64,000 bases of DNA, taken from positions 1,116,001-1,180,000 of the forward strand of contig NZ_QXQB01000001.1 in NCBI RefSeq assembly GCF_003605435.1, read 5' to 3'. Within the stretch, counting starts at the first letter, position 1; every line of letters starts with the position of its first letter. This DNA is from Paenibacillus pinisoli. Lineage in GTDB: Bacteria; Bacillota; Bacilli; Paenibacillales; Paenibacillaceae. Positions 36,427 through 47,181 of this stretch are shown here, piece after piece. Below the pieces are notes generated by a model. The model saw only the letters and a program-made list of their open reading frames with translations, ran no database searches and was not told the DNA's origin. Both the position numbers and the translations under genes were made by a program.

Positions 36427-37307
36427 TCCAGTTCCTCCGGCGACTCAGGAGGCTGAACCACGAATACCTCCGTCAGATGGTCAAAGCTGGCGGACAGCTT
36501 AACCGAAGCGGTGTATGTCAGGCCGAAATCGCCGACCTGCTTCGACTCTACTGTACCCACGCGGAGCCCGCGCGGATAGACGCCGCCGAGACCGGATGTA
36601 ATGACCGTATCGCCGATCTCCATCTTGTCCGTCTCCGCGATCTTTGTCATGACCAGCATGCCGGTTTCACGATTATAGCTGCTCAGAATGCCGAACGATT
36701 CATTCTCCCGTCCCTCTATGGTAGCGGCAATGGAATTGAACGCGATCGATACTTCATTCAGCTCAGTAATCGGAGTAATGGTCGACGTATAAGGCGTAAC
36801 AGAGCTGACCAGGCCAATGAGCCCGTCAACCGTCGTTACCGCCATATTCGGCTTGATGCCGTTTTTGGAGCCCAGATTAATCGTCATCGTACGGCTATTC
36901 GCATCATTGCTGACGGAAATCACCTGTGCGATCAAATAATTGTAATTGTACATCTGCTTCTGCTGTTCGGTGAAATTAAGCTCCCGCTGCAGACGCTCAT
37001 TATCTTTCTTAATGAAGTTGTACTCCACCTTGTCACGGGCGTAAGCTGCCGCCAGAAGACGAAGCTGCTCGTTCTCCTCATAGACTTGGCGCATGTTGCG
37101 GATATCCTCAAAGAAGCCCGCTATATAACCAGCGGGCTTGTAGAACCATTGCTGCGCATAACCGGTTGTATCTTTCAGAAACTTCTCCGGCCAGCTCAGC
37201 TCCTTGCGATCACTTAATGAGAAGCCGATGATCGCAATGAACAATATCAATCCGATCATAAGCATGAATACTCGCTTATTCCTCATTAGATTAAACAGCC
37301 CGATCAC
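36423..37307 (-). CDS. mreC: Rod shape-determining protein MreC
   Basis: Bitopic protein that links MreB to cell-wall synthases. 294 residues: N-terminal helix (about 12-31), coiled coil (about 70-110, with EENEQLRLLAAAYA), and the beta domains with VISVSNDANSRTMTINLGSKNGIKPNMAVTT-type sequence and a SGLGGVYPRGLRVGTV segment. The acidic C-terminus ends PPESPEELE. It follows mreB by 42 bp. Confidence 0.95.
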   Translation of the reverse strand: MIGLFNLMRNKRVFMLMIGLILFIAIIGFSLSDRKELSWPEKFLKDTTGYAQQWFYKPAGYIAGFFEDIRNMRQVYEENEQLRLLAAAYARDKVEYNFIKKDNERLQRELNFTEQQKQMYNYNYLIAQVISVSNDANSRTMTINLGSKNGIKPNMAVTTVDGLIGLVSSVTPYTSTITPITELNEVSIAFNSIAATIEGRENESFGILSSYNRETGMLVMTKIAETDKMEIGDTVITSGLGGVYPRGLRVGTVESKQVGDFGLTYTASVKLSASFDHLTEVFVVQPPESPEELE

Positions 37308-37349
37308 CTGCCCATCCCTTATCCATTCCTGTTAATCGAACCTGCCGGC

Positions 37350-38381
37350 CTAGCGCTTGGAGCGTCCCGAAGAACCTCTGTTCTTGAACAAATGAATGTT
37401 CTCCAGCGAACGTCCTGTACCGATAGCTACACAATCCAGCGGATTATCAGCTACGATAACCGGCATTCCTGTCTCGCGCTGCAGCAGCTTGTCGAGATTG
37501 CGCAGCAGAGCCCCGCCTCCGGTAAGCACGATGCCTCTGTCCATAATATCTGCGGACAGCTCTGGCGGACATTTCTCCAGCGTAATCTTGACCGCATCCA
37601 CGATTGCATTAATGGTATCGGCCAGCGCATCCGTAATTTCATCCGATGTAATCGCAAGTGTCTTAGGAAGACCCGATACCAGGTCACGGCCGCGGATTTC
37701 CAGCGTCTCCGGCTTCTCCAGCTGAAGCGCCGAGCCAATCTCCATCTTCAGCTGCTCCGACGTTCTCTCGCCGATCATCAGATTATAGAGCCGCTTGATA
37801 TACTGGATGATTGCGTCATCCATCTCGTCGCCCGCCACGCGGATTGAACGGCTGGTAACAATGCCGCCCAGAGAGATAACCGCTACCTCGGTTGTACCGC
37901 CTCCGATATCAACAACCATACTGCCGGTTGGTTCCCATACCGGAAGATCCGCGCCGATGGCCGCTGCGAACGGCTCCTCGATAATAAAAGCTTCACGTGC
38001 GCCCGCTTGCTTCGCTGCATCCTCTACTGCTCTCTGCTCAACCGCGGTTATGCCGGAAGGCACGCAAACCATTACGTTCGGATGCTTCGGGAAGAGCGAC
38101 CGCTGCTTCTGCGCGGAACGGATGAAATACTTGATCATCGTCGCCGTAGTATCGAAGTCGGCGATAACGCCGTCCTTCATCGGTCTGATAGCGCGGATAT
38201 TGCCCGGCGTTCTGCCGATCATTTTTTTCGCCTGCTCGCCAACCGCTTCAATTGTTTTTGTATCAGTACGCAGAGCGACCACCGATGGCTCTCTTACGAC
38301 AATGCCTTTTCCTTTTACATAAACAAGAGTATTTGCCGTCCCCAAATCAATTCCCAAATCTTTCGAAAAACTCCCAAACAT
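37350..38381 (-). CDS. mreB: Rod shape-determining actin homologue MreB
   Basis: Actin-like ATPase that guides lateral wall synthesis. 343 residues with the phosphate-1 motif [16 protein letters not shown], connector phrases [14 protein letters not shown] and [17 protein letters not shown], and the adenosine-binding [14 protein letters not shown] promoter that overlaps the end of radC precedes it, so mreB can be expressed independently of the genes upstream. Confidence 0.97.
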   Translation of the reverse strand: MFGSFSKDLGIDLGTANTLVYVKGKGIVVREPSVVALRTDTKTIEAVGEQAKKMIGRTPGNIRAIRPMKDGVIADFDTTATMIKYFIRSAQKQRSLFPKHPNVMVCVPSGITAVEQRAVEDAAKQAGAREAFIIEEPFAAAIGADLPVWEPTGSMVVDIGGGTTEVAVISLGGIVTSRSIRVAGDEMDDAIIQYIKRLYNLMIGERTSEQLKMEIGSALQLEKPETLEIRGRDLVSGLPKTLAITSDEITDALADTINAIVDAVKITLEKCPPELSADIMDRGIVLTGGGALLRNLDKLLQRETGMPVIVADNPLDCVAIGTGRSLENIHLFKNRGSSGRSKR

Positions 38382-38416
38382 GTTCTTGCTCCCTTCTCAT
38401 TACGACAATCCCTTAT

Positions 38417-38446
38417 ATTATATTACAGATGGCCTAGCTCCTTCAA
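38417..38446 (-). promoter_or_regulatory. Sigma-A promoter of mreBCD-minCD
   Basis: TTGAAG, 18-bp spacer, perfect TATAAT. The -35 lies inside the last codons of radC and the -10 is just outside it. Confidence 0.55.
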
Positions 38447-39112
38447 ACTGATGAATCTGCCATCTCCAATGACCAGATGGTCGAGCAGCTCGATACCGAC
38501 CAGCTGGCCCGCCTCCGCCAATCTCCTAGTCAAAGAGATGTCCTCCGGACTAGGCGCAGGATCGCCGCTTGGATGATTATGCGCGCATATAATAGATGCG
38601 CTGTTATATTTGATCGCTGCCCGAAACACTTCTCTAGGATGCACAAGCGATGCGTTAAGCGTTCCTACTGACAATGTTTCCCGGGCAATAATGTGGTTTT
38701 TGGTGTTGAGAAACATACATACAAAATGCTCTTTCTTGAGGTAACGAAGCTCTTCCATAATGAAGTCGGCAGCATCCTTCGGTCTTCTCACCGTTGTCAC
38801 GTCGCCCAGCTTGCTCTTAGTAATTCGGCGCCCAAGCTCAATGCCCGCGCGAAGCTGGAGCGCCTTGGCCGGACCGACACCGGGGATGGCTGTCAGCTCT
38901 TCCATGCTCATGTCCATCAAATTGCGCAGACTTCCACATTGCTTTAGAATCGTGCCTGCCACAAGAACGGCAGATTGATTCCGGGTGCCTGTCCGCAATA
39001 ATATAGCCAGCAATTCCGCGTGGCTCAAAGCTTCTGCCCCATATGTCATCATGCGCTCTCTCGGACGTTCTTCATGGGGGACATCCCGCAAACCTGATGT
39101 ATGCGCAACCAT
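38423..39112 (-). CDS. radC: RadC-family JAB-domain protein
   Basis: 229 residues. N-terminal helix-hairpin-helix (LTAIPGVGPAKALQLRAGIELGRR) and a JAMM/MPN+ metal site: E in LSVGTLN-region context and SIICAHNHPSGDPAPS with HxH and Asp. The name comes from an E. coli mutation later traced elsewhere; a DNA-repair role is not established, and the biochemical activity is unknown. Located between maf and mreB as in B. subtilis. Confidence 0.95.
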   Translation of the reverse strand: MVAHTSGLRDVPHEERPRERMMTYGAEALSHAELLAILLRTGTRNQSAVLVAGTILKQCGSLRNLMDMSMEELTAIPGVGPAKALQLRAGIELGRRITKSKLGDVTTVRRPKDAADFIMEELRYLKKEHFVCMFLNTKNHIIARETLSVGTLNASLVHPREVFRAAIKYNSASIICAHNHPSGDPAPSPEDISLTRRLAEAGQLVGIELLDHLVIGDGRFISLKELGHL

Positions 39113-39181
39113 GTCCCTAACCTGCTTTCTTGTTCAAATAATCATTCTTCATTGTTCGGCAACAGGCAGTCTGACCAGCGC

Positions 39182-39820
39182 TTATAAAACGCGGATGCCG
39201 TACTGCTCCAGCATATCGGACAATAGCGACAACGGAAGGCCGACAACGTTGAAATAACAGCCCTCGATCTCTTCCACTAGTGTTGATCCGAGCCCTTGAA
39301 TGCCGTAGGAACCCGCCTTGTCGCGAGGCTCGCCAGTCGCCACATAGCGCCTGATCCGCTCGCTGCCAAGCTCCTTCATTTTCACTTTGGTTCTCCGGCT
39401 GGCGACCAGCGTCTTGCCGGAATCCGCAGCGATGCAAGCAATGCCTGTGAAGACGTCATGCTGCTTTCCCGACAGCCTCTCCAGCATGCTTGCCGCTTCA
39501 TCGTCGTCCCGCGGCTTGCCCAAAATCTGTCCGTCAAGCGCTACGATCGTATCTGCAGCGATTATGAGATCGAAAGCTCCTGCCGGCTTATTCTCCCGTT
39601 CGCGAAGCATGGCCAGCGCAGCTGTTGCTTTGCGCAGACTAAGCTCCTCGACGGTCGATTGCGGCGTCCAATGGTCCAAGACCGTCTCGTCCGCATCCGT
39701 AGACAAAATATAAACCGGCAAGGAAAGGTCCAGAGATGCGACCAGTTCCTTCCGGCGCGGTGACGATGAAGCCAATACGATCCGGCTTATCGGTTCGATT
39801 ACATGTTGATTGGTTGTCAT
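39182..39820 (-). CDS. maf: Maf-family nucleotide pyrophosphatase
   Basis: Hydrolyses non-canonical or surplus nucleoside triphosphates; in B. subtilis overexpression blocks septation. 212 residues from ATG at 39820 (AAGGAGA upstream): IVLASSSPRRKELV (N-terminal substrate loop), SLRKATAAL, LIIAADTIVALDGQILGKP, and the C-terminal KAGSYGIQGLGSTLVEEIEG. A longer reading from 39904 adds a tail unlike the family. Confidence 0.95.
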   Translation of the reverse strand: MTTNQHVIEPISRIVLASSSPRRKELVASLDLSLPVYILSTDADETVLDHWTPQSTVEELSLRKATAALAMLRERENKPAGAFDLIIAADTIVALDGQILGKPRDDDEAASMLERLSGKQHDVFTGIACIAADSGKTLVASRRTKVKMKELGSERIRRYVATGEPRDKAGSYGIQGLGSTLVEEIEGCYFNVVGLPLSLLSDMLEQYGIRVL

Positions 39821-39882
39821 ACTTCGTATTCTCCTTATAATGCCTGTCCAATCGCAATCAATATCCAATTGCCGGACCGCAT

Positions 39883-40125
39883 CTACATCTTGCGATACAG
39901 CCAAATAGCGAGCGCCGCCCCGACAATGCTGAATAGGCTCAGTTGCAATTTCAACGTAAAATCAAAGCTGAGCACGTACAAATCAACAGCAGGCGACCAG
40001 GTTGTCACGATCGGCTTGGTCAAGAAAGACAACCCTTGAACGGGCTCCAGCCAGCGGGCTACCAAAGCTCCGGCCACAAGCCCAAGCACGATAAACAAGA
40101 AAAGGATCCAGCCATTTTTCTTCAT
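39883..40125 (-). CDS. DUF4321 small membrane protein
   Basis: 80 residues with two membrane helices (about 4-24 and 57-76) joined by a short exposed loop (LTKPIVTTWSPAVDLYVLSFD). Matches the pattern of DUF4321 proteins, which lie beside maf and SPOR-domain genes in spore formers. No function is known. It lies between maf and the SPOR gene on the same strand. Confidence 0.7.
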   Translation of the reverse strand: MKKNGWILFLFIVLGLVAGALVARWLEPVQGLSFLTKPIVTTWSPAVDLYVLSFDFTLKLQLSLFSIVGAALAIWLYRKM

Positions 40126-40186
40126 CGTTCAATCCCTTTCGCCACGAATTGACACCTGACTCTATTATACGCAGGTTGTACGCTCT

Positions 40187-41560
40187 TTACAATGCGCTCA
40201 TAGACTCAAACCATTCTTTTTGGGCCAGCACAGCGCGCATCAAGGCCTCTTGCGCAGTCCATAGATTCGCTTTGCTTGCCGCCTTGCCGTAAGCAAGCAT
40301 AGCATTTCCGGCATCGCCTATCGCGTCGGTCAGCTTGGCAAGCTGCTCTCCTTCCTTACTGTCGCCAACTCCCTTTTTCATCGTCTCAGCGGAGTTCTTC
40401 CACTCGCCCAGCTTGTCTTGCCATGCCTTGGCGGCAGCCTCTCCGATCGGAGACAAGTCAGCTTGCTCCAACTGCGTCACGATTAGCGACGACCAGGATG
40501 CAACCAGAGCATGTGTCCGTTCAAAAAACTGCTTCGCGTCCCCTTCGCTGCCTGTAAAAGCAATGCGGTCAGGCAGCGCCAGCTTCAGCTCTTTTTTGTA
40601 AATGAGCATATCCGGCATTTCGGCTGCGAGCACCTCCGCTTCTTTCTGGCTTGTCGCCAATCCTGCGTACACATAATAGGAATCTCCAGAGTGGATCGCA
40701 GCCGCCGGCAAGCCTTTGGCCGCAAGCTGCCTCATCGCTTCATCGCGCCCCTCCGTGCCCTTGAACACACCGTATTGAAGCACGGAATACGACTGCTCGC
40801 CGCCCAGGCTGACCGTCGCCGTGGCTGCAGGCTTATCAGGCTGTCCGGATGGCGGCGTCTTGGCGCCTGCACCCCCCTTGTCTTCATCGTCGATGCCTCC
40901 TGCAACCGGCAAGTTCACAATGTCGTCCAGCGTAACGCCTTTCCCTTCAGCTGCGCTCCCGTTCTGCGAGCTTCCGGGCCAGATAATGCCTCCGGTAAAC
41001 AAGGTGAGAATAAAGTAGCCGAATAAAGCGCCGGTTGCCAGCGCGCCAGCAACCGACAGGAACACGTTAAGCCAGGAGGGTCCGCCAGTCTTGCGGATGA
41101 CAGGCCCCTCATCATCTACAATGAGATGATGGCGATTCTCGCCGCGTCTCCAATCATATTCACGCTCATGCTCTCGTTCCGGAGCTGACGGTACGGTAAT
41201 GTCATGCTGCAAGGATGCCCAAGGATCGCTTGCTTCCGGCTCGTGAAGATCTTGGGATGGCGCTGCAGAAGCTCCGTTCCTTATTGATGCTTCAATGTCC
41301 GTGTGTGCATGCCCCCTGCCGGGTTCGCCTTCAGAGTCGCGAATCAGCTTCTCCAGTGCGCCGACATCCTCCTGAAAGACGCTGTCCCATGGATGAGTGT
41401 CATCTATACCATTCGAAGCCGCCGGCTGATATAAGGGGATTACATTGCCGGCTGGCGATAGTTTCCTGCGCTCTTCCGTCCGCTGGGGCTTTTCTTCCTT
41501 ATGACCGATCTGCTGTCCTTGCCGGTCAAAACGATAGGTTATCCGGTTGTTTGGCTTCAT
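40187..41560 (-). CDS. SPOR-domain membrane protein, SpoIIB-like by position
   Basis: 457 residues: long hydrophilic cytoplasmic N-terminus (1-160), one helix (about 165-190), an acidic Gly/Pro-rich linker, a SPOR domain (about 255-318: SYSVLQYGVFKGTEGRDEAMRQL... VYAGLATSQKEAEVL) that would bind denuded septal glycan, and a helical C-terminal part (about 340-457). B. subtilis spoIIB, a SPOR protein at the sporulation septum, lies at the same point between maf and folC; sequence similarity outside the domain is not evident. The C-terminal helical extension is not part of a minimal SPOR protein. ATG at 41560 has GAGGAG eight bases upstream. Confidence 0.75.
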   Translation of the reverse strand: MKPNNRITYRFDRQGQQIGHKEEKPQRTEERRKLSPAGNVIPLYQPAASNGIDDTHPWDSVFQEDVGALEKLIRDSEGEPGRGHAHTDIEASIRNGASAAPSQDLHEPEASDPWASLQHDITVPSAPEREHEREYDWRRGENRHHLIVDDEGPVIRKTGGPSWLNVFLSVAGALATGALFGYFILTLFTGGIIWPGSSQNGSAAEGKGVTLDDIVNLPVAGGIDDEDKGGAGAKTPPSGQPDKPAATATVSLGGEQSYSVLQYGVFKGTEGRDEAMRQLAAKGLPAAAIHSGDSYYVYAGLATSQKEAEVLAAEMPDMLIYKKELKLALPDRIAFTGSEGDAKQFFERTHALVASWSSLIVTQLEQADLSPIGEAAAKAWQDKLGEWKNSAETMKKGVGDSKEGEQLAKLTDAIGDAGNAMLAYGKAASKANLWTAQEALMRAVLAQKEWFESMSAL

Positions 41561-41639
41561 GTCCATCTCTCCTCGTCCCATTGTCTGCTATTAGTCTATG
41601 AAATGAAAAAGAGAGTTATGCCGGGATATTGAGAGATTC

Positions 41640-41680
41640 AAAAAAAGAAGCGGGGCTGTCCATGGACAGTCCCGCTTCTT
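41640..41680 (-). terminator. Terminator after murC
   Basis: A 16-bp stem (41646-41661 pairing with 41664-41679, one mismatch or wobble) with a two-base gap at its tip and a seven-base T run on the minus strand. Confidence 0.92.
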
Positions 41681-41693
41681 CATATTCAGTCGC

Positions 41694-43094
41694 TTAGGAT
41701 GCAGAGGTCAAATGCTTCGCAAGCGCGTCAGCCGCTTTCCAAATATCCCCGGCTCCCATTGTGATAACCAGATCGCCTGGAGCGACACGCTCCTTCAGCA
41801 CGTCCAGCACTTCTTCTTTGGTGGCGATATACTCCGCATGGGCATGGCTGTTCTTGCGAATCAGCTCCACCAGCTTGCCGGAATTGACGCCCTCGATTTG
41901 CTTCTCGCCCGCCGGAGAGTAGATATCGGTAATAATGACCTCATCCGCCTCCGAGAACGATCTGCTGAATTGCTCGAACAAGAAAAACGTTCTTGTATAG
42001 CGCTGCGGCTGGAAGACCGCAATGATGCGCTTGCCTGTCGCCTTAGCCGCGCTGATCGTCGCCTGAATCTCAGTGGGATGATGAGCGTAATCGTCAATGA
42101 CGAGAATGTCGTTCACCTCTCCGAGCACCTGGAACCGGCGTTTCGCCCCGCGGAAGGAGAAGATCGCTCCTTTGACCGCGTCGAAGTCAAGACCAGCCTC
42201 CAGGCAAGTAATAATCGTCGCCATTGCGTTCGACACGTTATGAAGGCCTGGAACGGACAGCTCGATATTGCCCAGCAGCACGCCGCTCTTCAATACGTCG
42301 AACGATACTTTGCGGTCGCCCAGCACGATATTGTCCGCCCTGTACATCGCGTCCTCTTGAATGCCGTACGTAACGAGCTGAGCCGATTCGCGTTCCTTGT
42401 CTCCTCCGTAGATGCGAGGAAGCAGCTCTCTGACCGTCTCGCTGTCGACGCAGACAATCGCCTTGCCGCCATCCTTCACCTGCTGAAGGAATTGCACATA
42501 AGCCGCTTTCAGCTTTTCGAAATCTCCATCATAATTCTCAAGATGGTCCGGCTCAATGTTCGTCACGATTGCAATGGAAGGATGATATTGCAGGAAGGAG
42601 CCGTCGCTCTCATCCGCCTCCGCTACCACATATTCGCCTTTGCCCGCTTTTGCGTTGGTGCCAACGTTTACGATTTCTCCGCCGATAATGTAAGTCGGAT
42701 CGGCTTCGCATGCTTCCATAACAAGCGCGATCATGGAGGAAGTTGTCGTCTTGCCGTGCGCGCCCGCAACCGCGACGCCCTTCCCCGCATTCATCAGCCT
42801 TGCCAGCATCTGTGCGCGGTGCAGCACCGGAATATTAAGCTCCTCCGCTGCCTTGCGCTCCACATTGTCGCTTGTCAGAGCCGTGGAGTAGACCACCAGA
42901 TCGGCGCCTCTCACATGCTCTGGCTGATGGCCGATATAGATATCGGCGCCTTTTGCAGCAAGCTTCTCCGTAAGCTCCTGCCGCGCGACATCGGAACCGG
43001 TTACCTTATAGCCCATCTCCAGCATGACGCGTGCAATCGCGCTCATGCCGTAACCGCCGATTCCGATGAAATGAACGTGTTCTGCCGTATTCAA
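41694..43094 (-). CDS. murC: UDP-N-acetylmuramate--L-alanine ligase
   Basis: First amino-acid addition to the peptidoglycan precursor. Mur-ligase layout: N-terminal UDP-binding FIGIGGYGMSAIARVMLEMG, ATP loop GAHGKTTTSSMI (about 120-131), EADESDGSF, NIEPDHLENYD and C-terminal IVVIDDYAHHPTEI-type segment. The best start is TTG at 43094, eight bases after the folC stop, with AAAAGG upstream (466 residues); the longer reading from 43157 runs through the end of folC. In B. subtilis murC is elsewhere, near ytpT, so its place after folC is a local arrangement. Confidence 0.94.
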   Translation of the reverse strand: MNTAEHVHFIGIGGYGMSAIARVMLEMGYKVTGSDVARQELTEKLAAKGADIYIGHQPEHVRGADLVVYSTALTSDNVERKAAEELNIPVLHRAQMLARLMNAGKGVAVAGAHGKTTTSSMIALVMEACEADPTYIIGGEIVNVGTNAKAGKGEYVVAEADESDGSFLQYHPSIAIVTNIEPDHLENYDGDFEKLKAAYVQFLQQVKDGGKAIVCVDSETVRELLPRIYGGDKERESAQLVTYGIQEDAMYRADNIVLGDRKVSFDVLKSGVLLGNIELSVPGLHNVSNAMATIITCLEAGLDFDAVKGAIFSFRGAKRRFQVLGEVNDILVIDDYAHHPTEIQATISAAKATGKRIIAVFQPQRYTRTFFLFEQFSRSFSEADEVIITDIYSPAGEKQIEGVNSGKLVELIRKNSHAHAEYIATKEEVLDVLKERVAPGDLVITMGAGDIWKAADALAKHLTSAS

Positions 43095-43101
43095 AGACGG
43101 T

Positions 43102-44478
43102 TCACCAACCTTTTTCAGAATCCGAGTTGTACAGCAAGCGGGCGCGAGCGTCCGCAATTAAATAAAGCGTCCCTGTCACGACCCCAAGATCCGAAGACCC
43201 GGTAACCTGTTGTAATGTTTGCAATGCCTGCTTCCAATCCTTCTCGATGACAAGCTCGAACGGCTTACCGCCTGGCAGCTCCTGCACGATTGCAGCCAAG
43301 TCCTGCGCTTCCATCTTCATCCGGTAATCGGGCTCGGTTAAGATAAGCGTATCCACTATTGGTAGTATATGCTTAAATGTAGCCCGATGATTCTTATTCT
43401 CCAGCATCCCCATCACAACATGGAGACGGTCATACTTATAGGTTTCCTTCAAAGCCTTCACCAGCATCTCCGCGCCTTCCGGATTATGGGCGCCATCCAG
43501 CAATATGCGCGGATCGCGCTTCACCATCTCCAGCCTGCCCGGCCATGCCGCCTTATGCAATCCCTCTGTCAGGGCATCGTCATCGACAACCAGCGCCTGA
43601 TATTGACGCAGCACCTCCAGCGTCATGACAGCGACAGCCGCATTCGTCCGCTGATGCGCCCCGTTAAGAGAAATGCGAAGCGGCTCGATAGTCCGGAACA
43701 TGCCTTGGAAGCGGAATTCCTGTTCATCCTCGCGCACCTCAAGCGCCGTCTCGCTGAACTGCTCGCCGAGCATGTACAATGTGCTGCGCTTCTCCCCGGC
43801 CACGCGCCGGATGACATCCACCACTTCAGGCTGCGTCACGGCGCTGACAACCGGAATGCCCGGCTTGATAATGCCAGCCTTCTCTTCCGCCACTTTAGCA
43901 AGCGTATCGCCAAGGCGGTCCATATGATCGTGGCCGACATTGGTGATGACGGATATGACCGGATAGACGATATTGGTCACATCCAGACGGCCGCCAAGAC
44001 CGGTCTCCCATACGACATAATCAGGGAAGGTCACTTTGGCAAAATAAAGAATGGCAAGCGCCGTCGATACCTCGAACATCGTCGGAGAGCCAAGCTCCGT
44101 CTCTGCGATCGCCTCGACATGCGGCTTCAGCTCATTGGCAAGCGCGAGCAGCTCCTCTTCTTTAATGTCTTTGCCGTTATATTGGAACCGATTGGTAAAC
44201 TTCGTGATGTAAGGCGAGGTGAACGTGCCTACATCGTATCCGCTCTGGAACAGCACGCTGGACAAATAAGCGCATACCGACCCTTTGCCGTTAGTGCCTG
44301 CGACATGTATGAATTTCAGCCTGCGGTGCGGGTTGCCAAGACGCTCCATAAGCGCCTCGATGCGGTCAAGCCCGGGGCGGATGCCGAACGGCACCAGTCC
44401 CGTGATCCAATCCGCTGCCGCCTGATAGGAAGGGAGAGTCCCGCTCTCCCCATGCTGCATGGTTGTTGTATCTGTCAT
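43102..44478 (-). CDS. folC: Folylpolyglutamate synthase / dihydrofolate synthase
   Basis: Adds glutamate to folates. 458 residues of Mur-ligase type: GIRPGLDRIEALMERLGNP, ATP loop VAGTNGKGSVCAYLSSVL (about 59-76), FTSPYITKFTNRFQYNG, VWETGLGGRLDVTNIV, NVGHDHMDRLG, and the C-terminal ILLDGAHNPEGAEML. It follows valS by 26 bp; the two probably share the T-box controlled transcript. Confidence 0.96.
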   Translation of the reverse strand: MTDTTTMQHGESGTLPSYQAAADWITGLVPFGIRPGLDRIEALMERLGNPHRRLKFIHVAGTNGKGSVCAYLSSVLFQSGYDVGTFTSPYITKFTNRFQYNGKDIKEEELLALANELKPHVEAIAETELGSPTMFEVSTALAILYFAKVTFPDYVVWETGLGGRLDVTNIVYPVISVITNVGHDHMDRLGDTLAKVAEEKAGIIKPGIPVVSAVTQPEVVDVIRRVAGEKRSTLYMLGEQFSETALEVREDEQEFRFQGMFRTIEPLRISLNGAHQRTNAAVAVMTLEVLRQYQALVVDDDALTEGLHKAAWPGRLEMVKRDPRILLDGAHNPEGAEMLVKALKETYKYDRLHVVMGMLENKNHRATFKHILPIVDTLILTEPDYRMKMEAQDLAAIVQELPGGKPFELVIEKDWKQALQTLQQVTGSSDLGVVTGTLYLIADARARLLYNSDSEKGW

Positions 44479-44504
44479 CTCTATCCCTTCTTCCGCTTAA
44501 AGGC

Positions 44505-47147
44505 CTAACCGCGCAGTTCCGCGATACGAGCCAGCACTTTGTCTCTCTTCTCGGCATAATCCGCCATCTTGGCGCGCTCTTCTTCAATAACCTTGGCAGG
44601 AGCCTTTGCTACGAAACCTTCGTTGCCCAGCTTCTTCTCTACCCGCTCGACTTCGGAAATGAGCGTCTTCAGCTCTTTCTCCAGACGGGCAATCTCTTGC
44701 GAGATGTCAATCAGGCCTGCGAGCGGCAAGTACAGCTCCGCTCCCGTAATAATGGCAGTCATCGCTTTATCCGGCGCAGCAATGGAGATGCCGCTCTCCA
44801 GCAGGGACGTTCCGCAGAAGCGTTTGATGAACTCCTCGTTGCGGGACAGAATAGCAGCCTCGAATTCTCCGGCTGGCTTAATCAGCAGCTCGACCTTCTT
44901 GCTCATCGGCACGTTTACCTCAGCGCGGATATTGCGGACCGCACGGATCATCTCCATGAGCAGCTCCATCTCTTTCACCGCGTCAGGAGCCTCCAGCGCC
45001 GTATCGTAAGTTGGCCAAGGGGCCAGCGTAATCGTCTCGCCCTCATGCGGCAGATGCTGCCAGATCTCTTCGCTGATGAACGGCATGAACGGGTGGATCA
45101 GGCGCTGCGTCCGGTCAAGCACATAAGCCAGCACGGATTGCGTCGCGCGCTTCGCCGCTTCGTCTCCGCCATTCAGGCTGAGCTTCGAGAACTCAATATA
45201 CCAGTCGCACAGGTCATCCCAAATAAAGTTGTACAGCACGCGGCCTGTCTCGCCGAACTCATAGCTGTCGATCAGTCTTGTCACATCGCGAACTGTCTCG
45301 TTCAGGCGGTGCAGAATCCAGCGGTCGGCTGTGCCGAGCTTCACGTTAATATCGATATCGCTTGCGTTGAACCCTTCCAGATTCATCAGCGCAAAACGGG
45401 ACGCGTTCCAAATCTTGTTCGCGAAGTTGCGCGCCTGCTCCACTTTCTCATAGCGGAAGCGCAAATCCTGGCCAGGCGTGCTGCCCGTCGAAATCATAAA
45501 ACGCATCGCGTCGGCGCCATACTGCTCAATGACGTCAAGCGGATCTACGCCATTGCCGAGCGACTTGGACATCTTCTGCCCATCCTTGTCGCGCACCAGA
45601 CCATGCAGCAGCACATCCTTGAACGGCATCTCTTCGGTAAATTCAAGCGCCGTGAAGATCATGCGGGCTACCCAGAAGTAAATAATGTCGTAGCCGGTAA
45701 CTAGAACATTCGTCGGGTAGTACCGTTTTAAGTCCTCGGTCTGATCCGGCCAGCCCAGCGTAGAGAACGGCCACAATGCGGAGCTGAACCAAGTGTCCAG
45801 CACGTCGTTGTCCTGGCGCAGATGGTCGCCCTTCATATCCTCGCGGGAGACGTGCATCTCGCCTGTCGCATCGTCATACCAAGCCGGAATCCGGTGTCCC
45901 CACCACAGCTGTCTGGAGATGCACCAGTCGCGTACGTTTTCGATCCAGTTCAGATAGATTTTCTCGAATCGCTCCGGTACGAATTGTACGCCCTTGCCTG
46001 CTTTCTGAGCTGCGATTGCAGCTTCCGCCAGCGGCTTCATCGCAACAAACCACTGTGTGGACAGATACGGCTCAACAACCGCTCCGCTGCGCTCGCTATG
46101 GCCAACCTGATGCACATGGTCCTCAATGCGCACGCATACGCCCTGCTCCTGCAGGTCCTTCACCAGCTGCTTGCGGCACTCGAACCGGTCCATGCCCTGG
46201 TAAGGGCCTGCTTCGGCATTCATGGTGCCTGTCTCGTCCATCACGATGATTTGCGGCAGGCTATGACGCTCGCCCACCTCGAAGTCGTTCGGGTCATGCG
46301 CCGGCGTAATTTTTACCGCGCCGGAACCGAATTCCTTCTCGACGTATTCGTCGGCGATAATCGGAATTTCTCTGCCGACTACCGGCAGCACGATCATGGA
46401 GCCGATCAAATGCTTGTAGCGCTCATCCTCCGGATGAACGGCAACCGCCGTATCGCCCAGCATCGTCTCCGGACGCGTCGTCGCGACTGTAATATGGCCG
46501 GAGCCGTCCTTCAGCGGATATTGCAGATGGTACAGGTGGCCGTTCAGCTCCTTGTACTCAACCTCGATATCGGACAGGGCCGTGCGCGCGGCAGGGTCCC
46601 AGTTAATAATCTTTTTGCCGCGGTAGATCAGGCCTTTCTCATAGAGACGGACGAACACTTCGCGAACCGCCTTGGACAAGCCTTCGTCCAGCGTGAACCG
46701 TTCTCTGGAGTAATCCAGGGACAGGCCCATTTTCGCCCATTGCTCGCGAATGGTATTCGCATATTGATCCTTCCACTCCCATACCTTATCCAGGAATGCC
46801 TCGCGTCCCAGATCGTGGCGGGATACACCCTGCTCGCGCAGCTTCTGCTCAACCTTCGTCTGAGTCGCGATACCCGCGTGGTCCGTTCCTGGAAGCCACA
46901 GCGCGTCATAGCCCTGCATCCGCTTGGTGCGGATCAATATATCCTGCAGCGTAAAGTCGAGCGCATGCCCGATATGCAGCATGCCCGTGACGTTCGGAGG
47001 CGGAATGACAATGGTGTAAGGTTCCGCATCGGGACGCTTGCCCGCTTCGAAGTAATTGCCCTTTACCCAGTATTCATACCATTTCTGTTCTGCCGATTTG
47101 GGATCGTAAGTCGTTGGCATTGCCGGTTTGAATTGGTCATCTGACAT
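44505..47147 (-). CDS. valS: Valyl-tRNA synthetase
   Basis: Class I synthetase charging tRNA-Val, with editing of threonine. 880 residues (equal to B. subtilis): HIGH motif in [23 protein letters not shown] in [15 protein letters not shown], a CP1 editing domain between them ([19 protein letters not shown]), an anticodon-binding domain and a C-terminal coiled coil (about 815-880). ATG at 47147 follows GGAGG by nine bases. Controlled by a T-box leader. Confidence 0.98.
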   Translation of the reverse strand: MSDDQFKPAMPTTYDPKSAEQKWYEYWVKGNYFEAGKRPDAEPYTIVIPPPNVTGMLHIGHALDFTLQDILIRTKRMQGYDALWLPGTDHAGIATQTKVEQKLREQGVSRHDLGREAFLDKVWEWKDQYANTIREQWAKMGLSLDYSRERFTLDEGLSKAVREVFVRLYEKGLIYRGKKIINWDPAARTALSDIEVEYKELNGHLYHLQYPLKDGSGHITVATTRPETMLGDTAVAVHPEDERYKHLIGSMIVLPVVGREIPIIADEYVEKEFGSGAVKITPAHDPNDFEVGERHSLPQIIVMDETGTMNAEAGPYQGMDRFECRKQLVKDLQEQGVCVRIEDHVHQVGHSERSGAVVEPYLSTQWFVAMKPLAEAAIAAQKAGKGVQFVPERFEKIYLNWIENVRDWCISRQLWWGHRIPAWYDDATGEMHVSREDMKGDHLRQDNDVLDTWFSSALWPFSTLGWPDQTEDLKRYYPTNVLVTGYDIIYFWVARMIFTALEFTEEMPFKDVLLHGLVRDKDGQKMSKSLGNGVDPLDVIEQYGADAMRFMISTGSTPGQDLRFRYEKVEQARNFANKIWNASRFALMNLEGFNASDIDINVKLGTADRWILHRLNETVRDVTRLIDSYEFGETGRVLYNFIWDDLCDWYIEFSKLSLNGGDEAAKRATQSVLAYVLDRTQRLIHPFMPFISEEIWQHLPHEGETITLAPWPTYDTALEAPDAVKEMELLMEMIRAVRNIRAEVNVPMSKKVELLIKPAGEFEAAILSRNEEFIKRFCGTSLLESGISIAAPDKAMTAIITGAELYLPLAGLIDISQEIARLEKELKTLISEVERVEKKLGNEGFVAKAPAKVIEEERAKMADYAEKRDKVLARIAELRG

Positions 47148-47181
47148 TGATTTCATCCTCCACAAATTCTTCTAAACATGC

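Noticed and set aside
41712..43205. 497-residue open frame on plus across murC
   Set aside because: It is antisense to a clear MurC and has no family features; high G+C bacteria often show such shadows.
45822..47144. 440-residue plus-strand frame across valS
   Set aside because: Antisense to valS with its HIGH and KMSKS motifs in place; no ribosome site.
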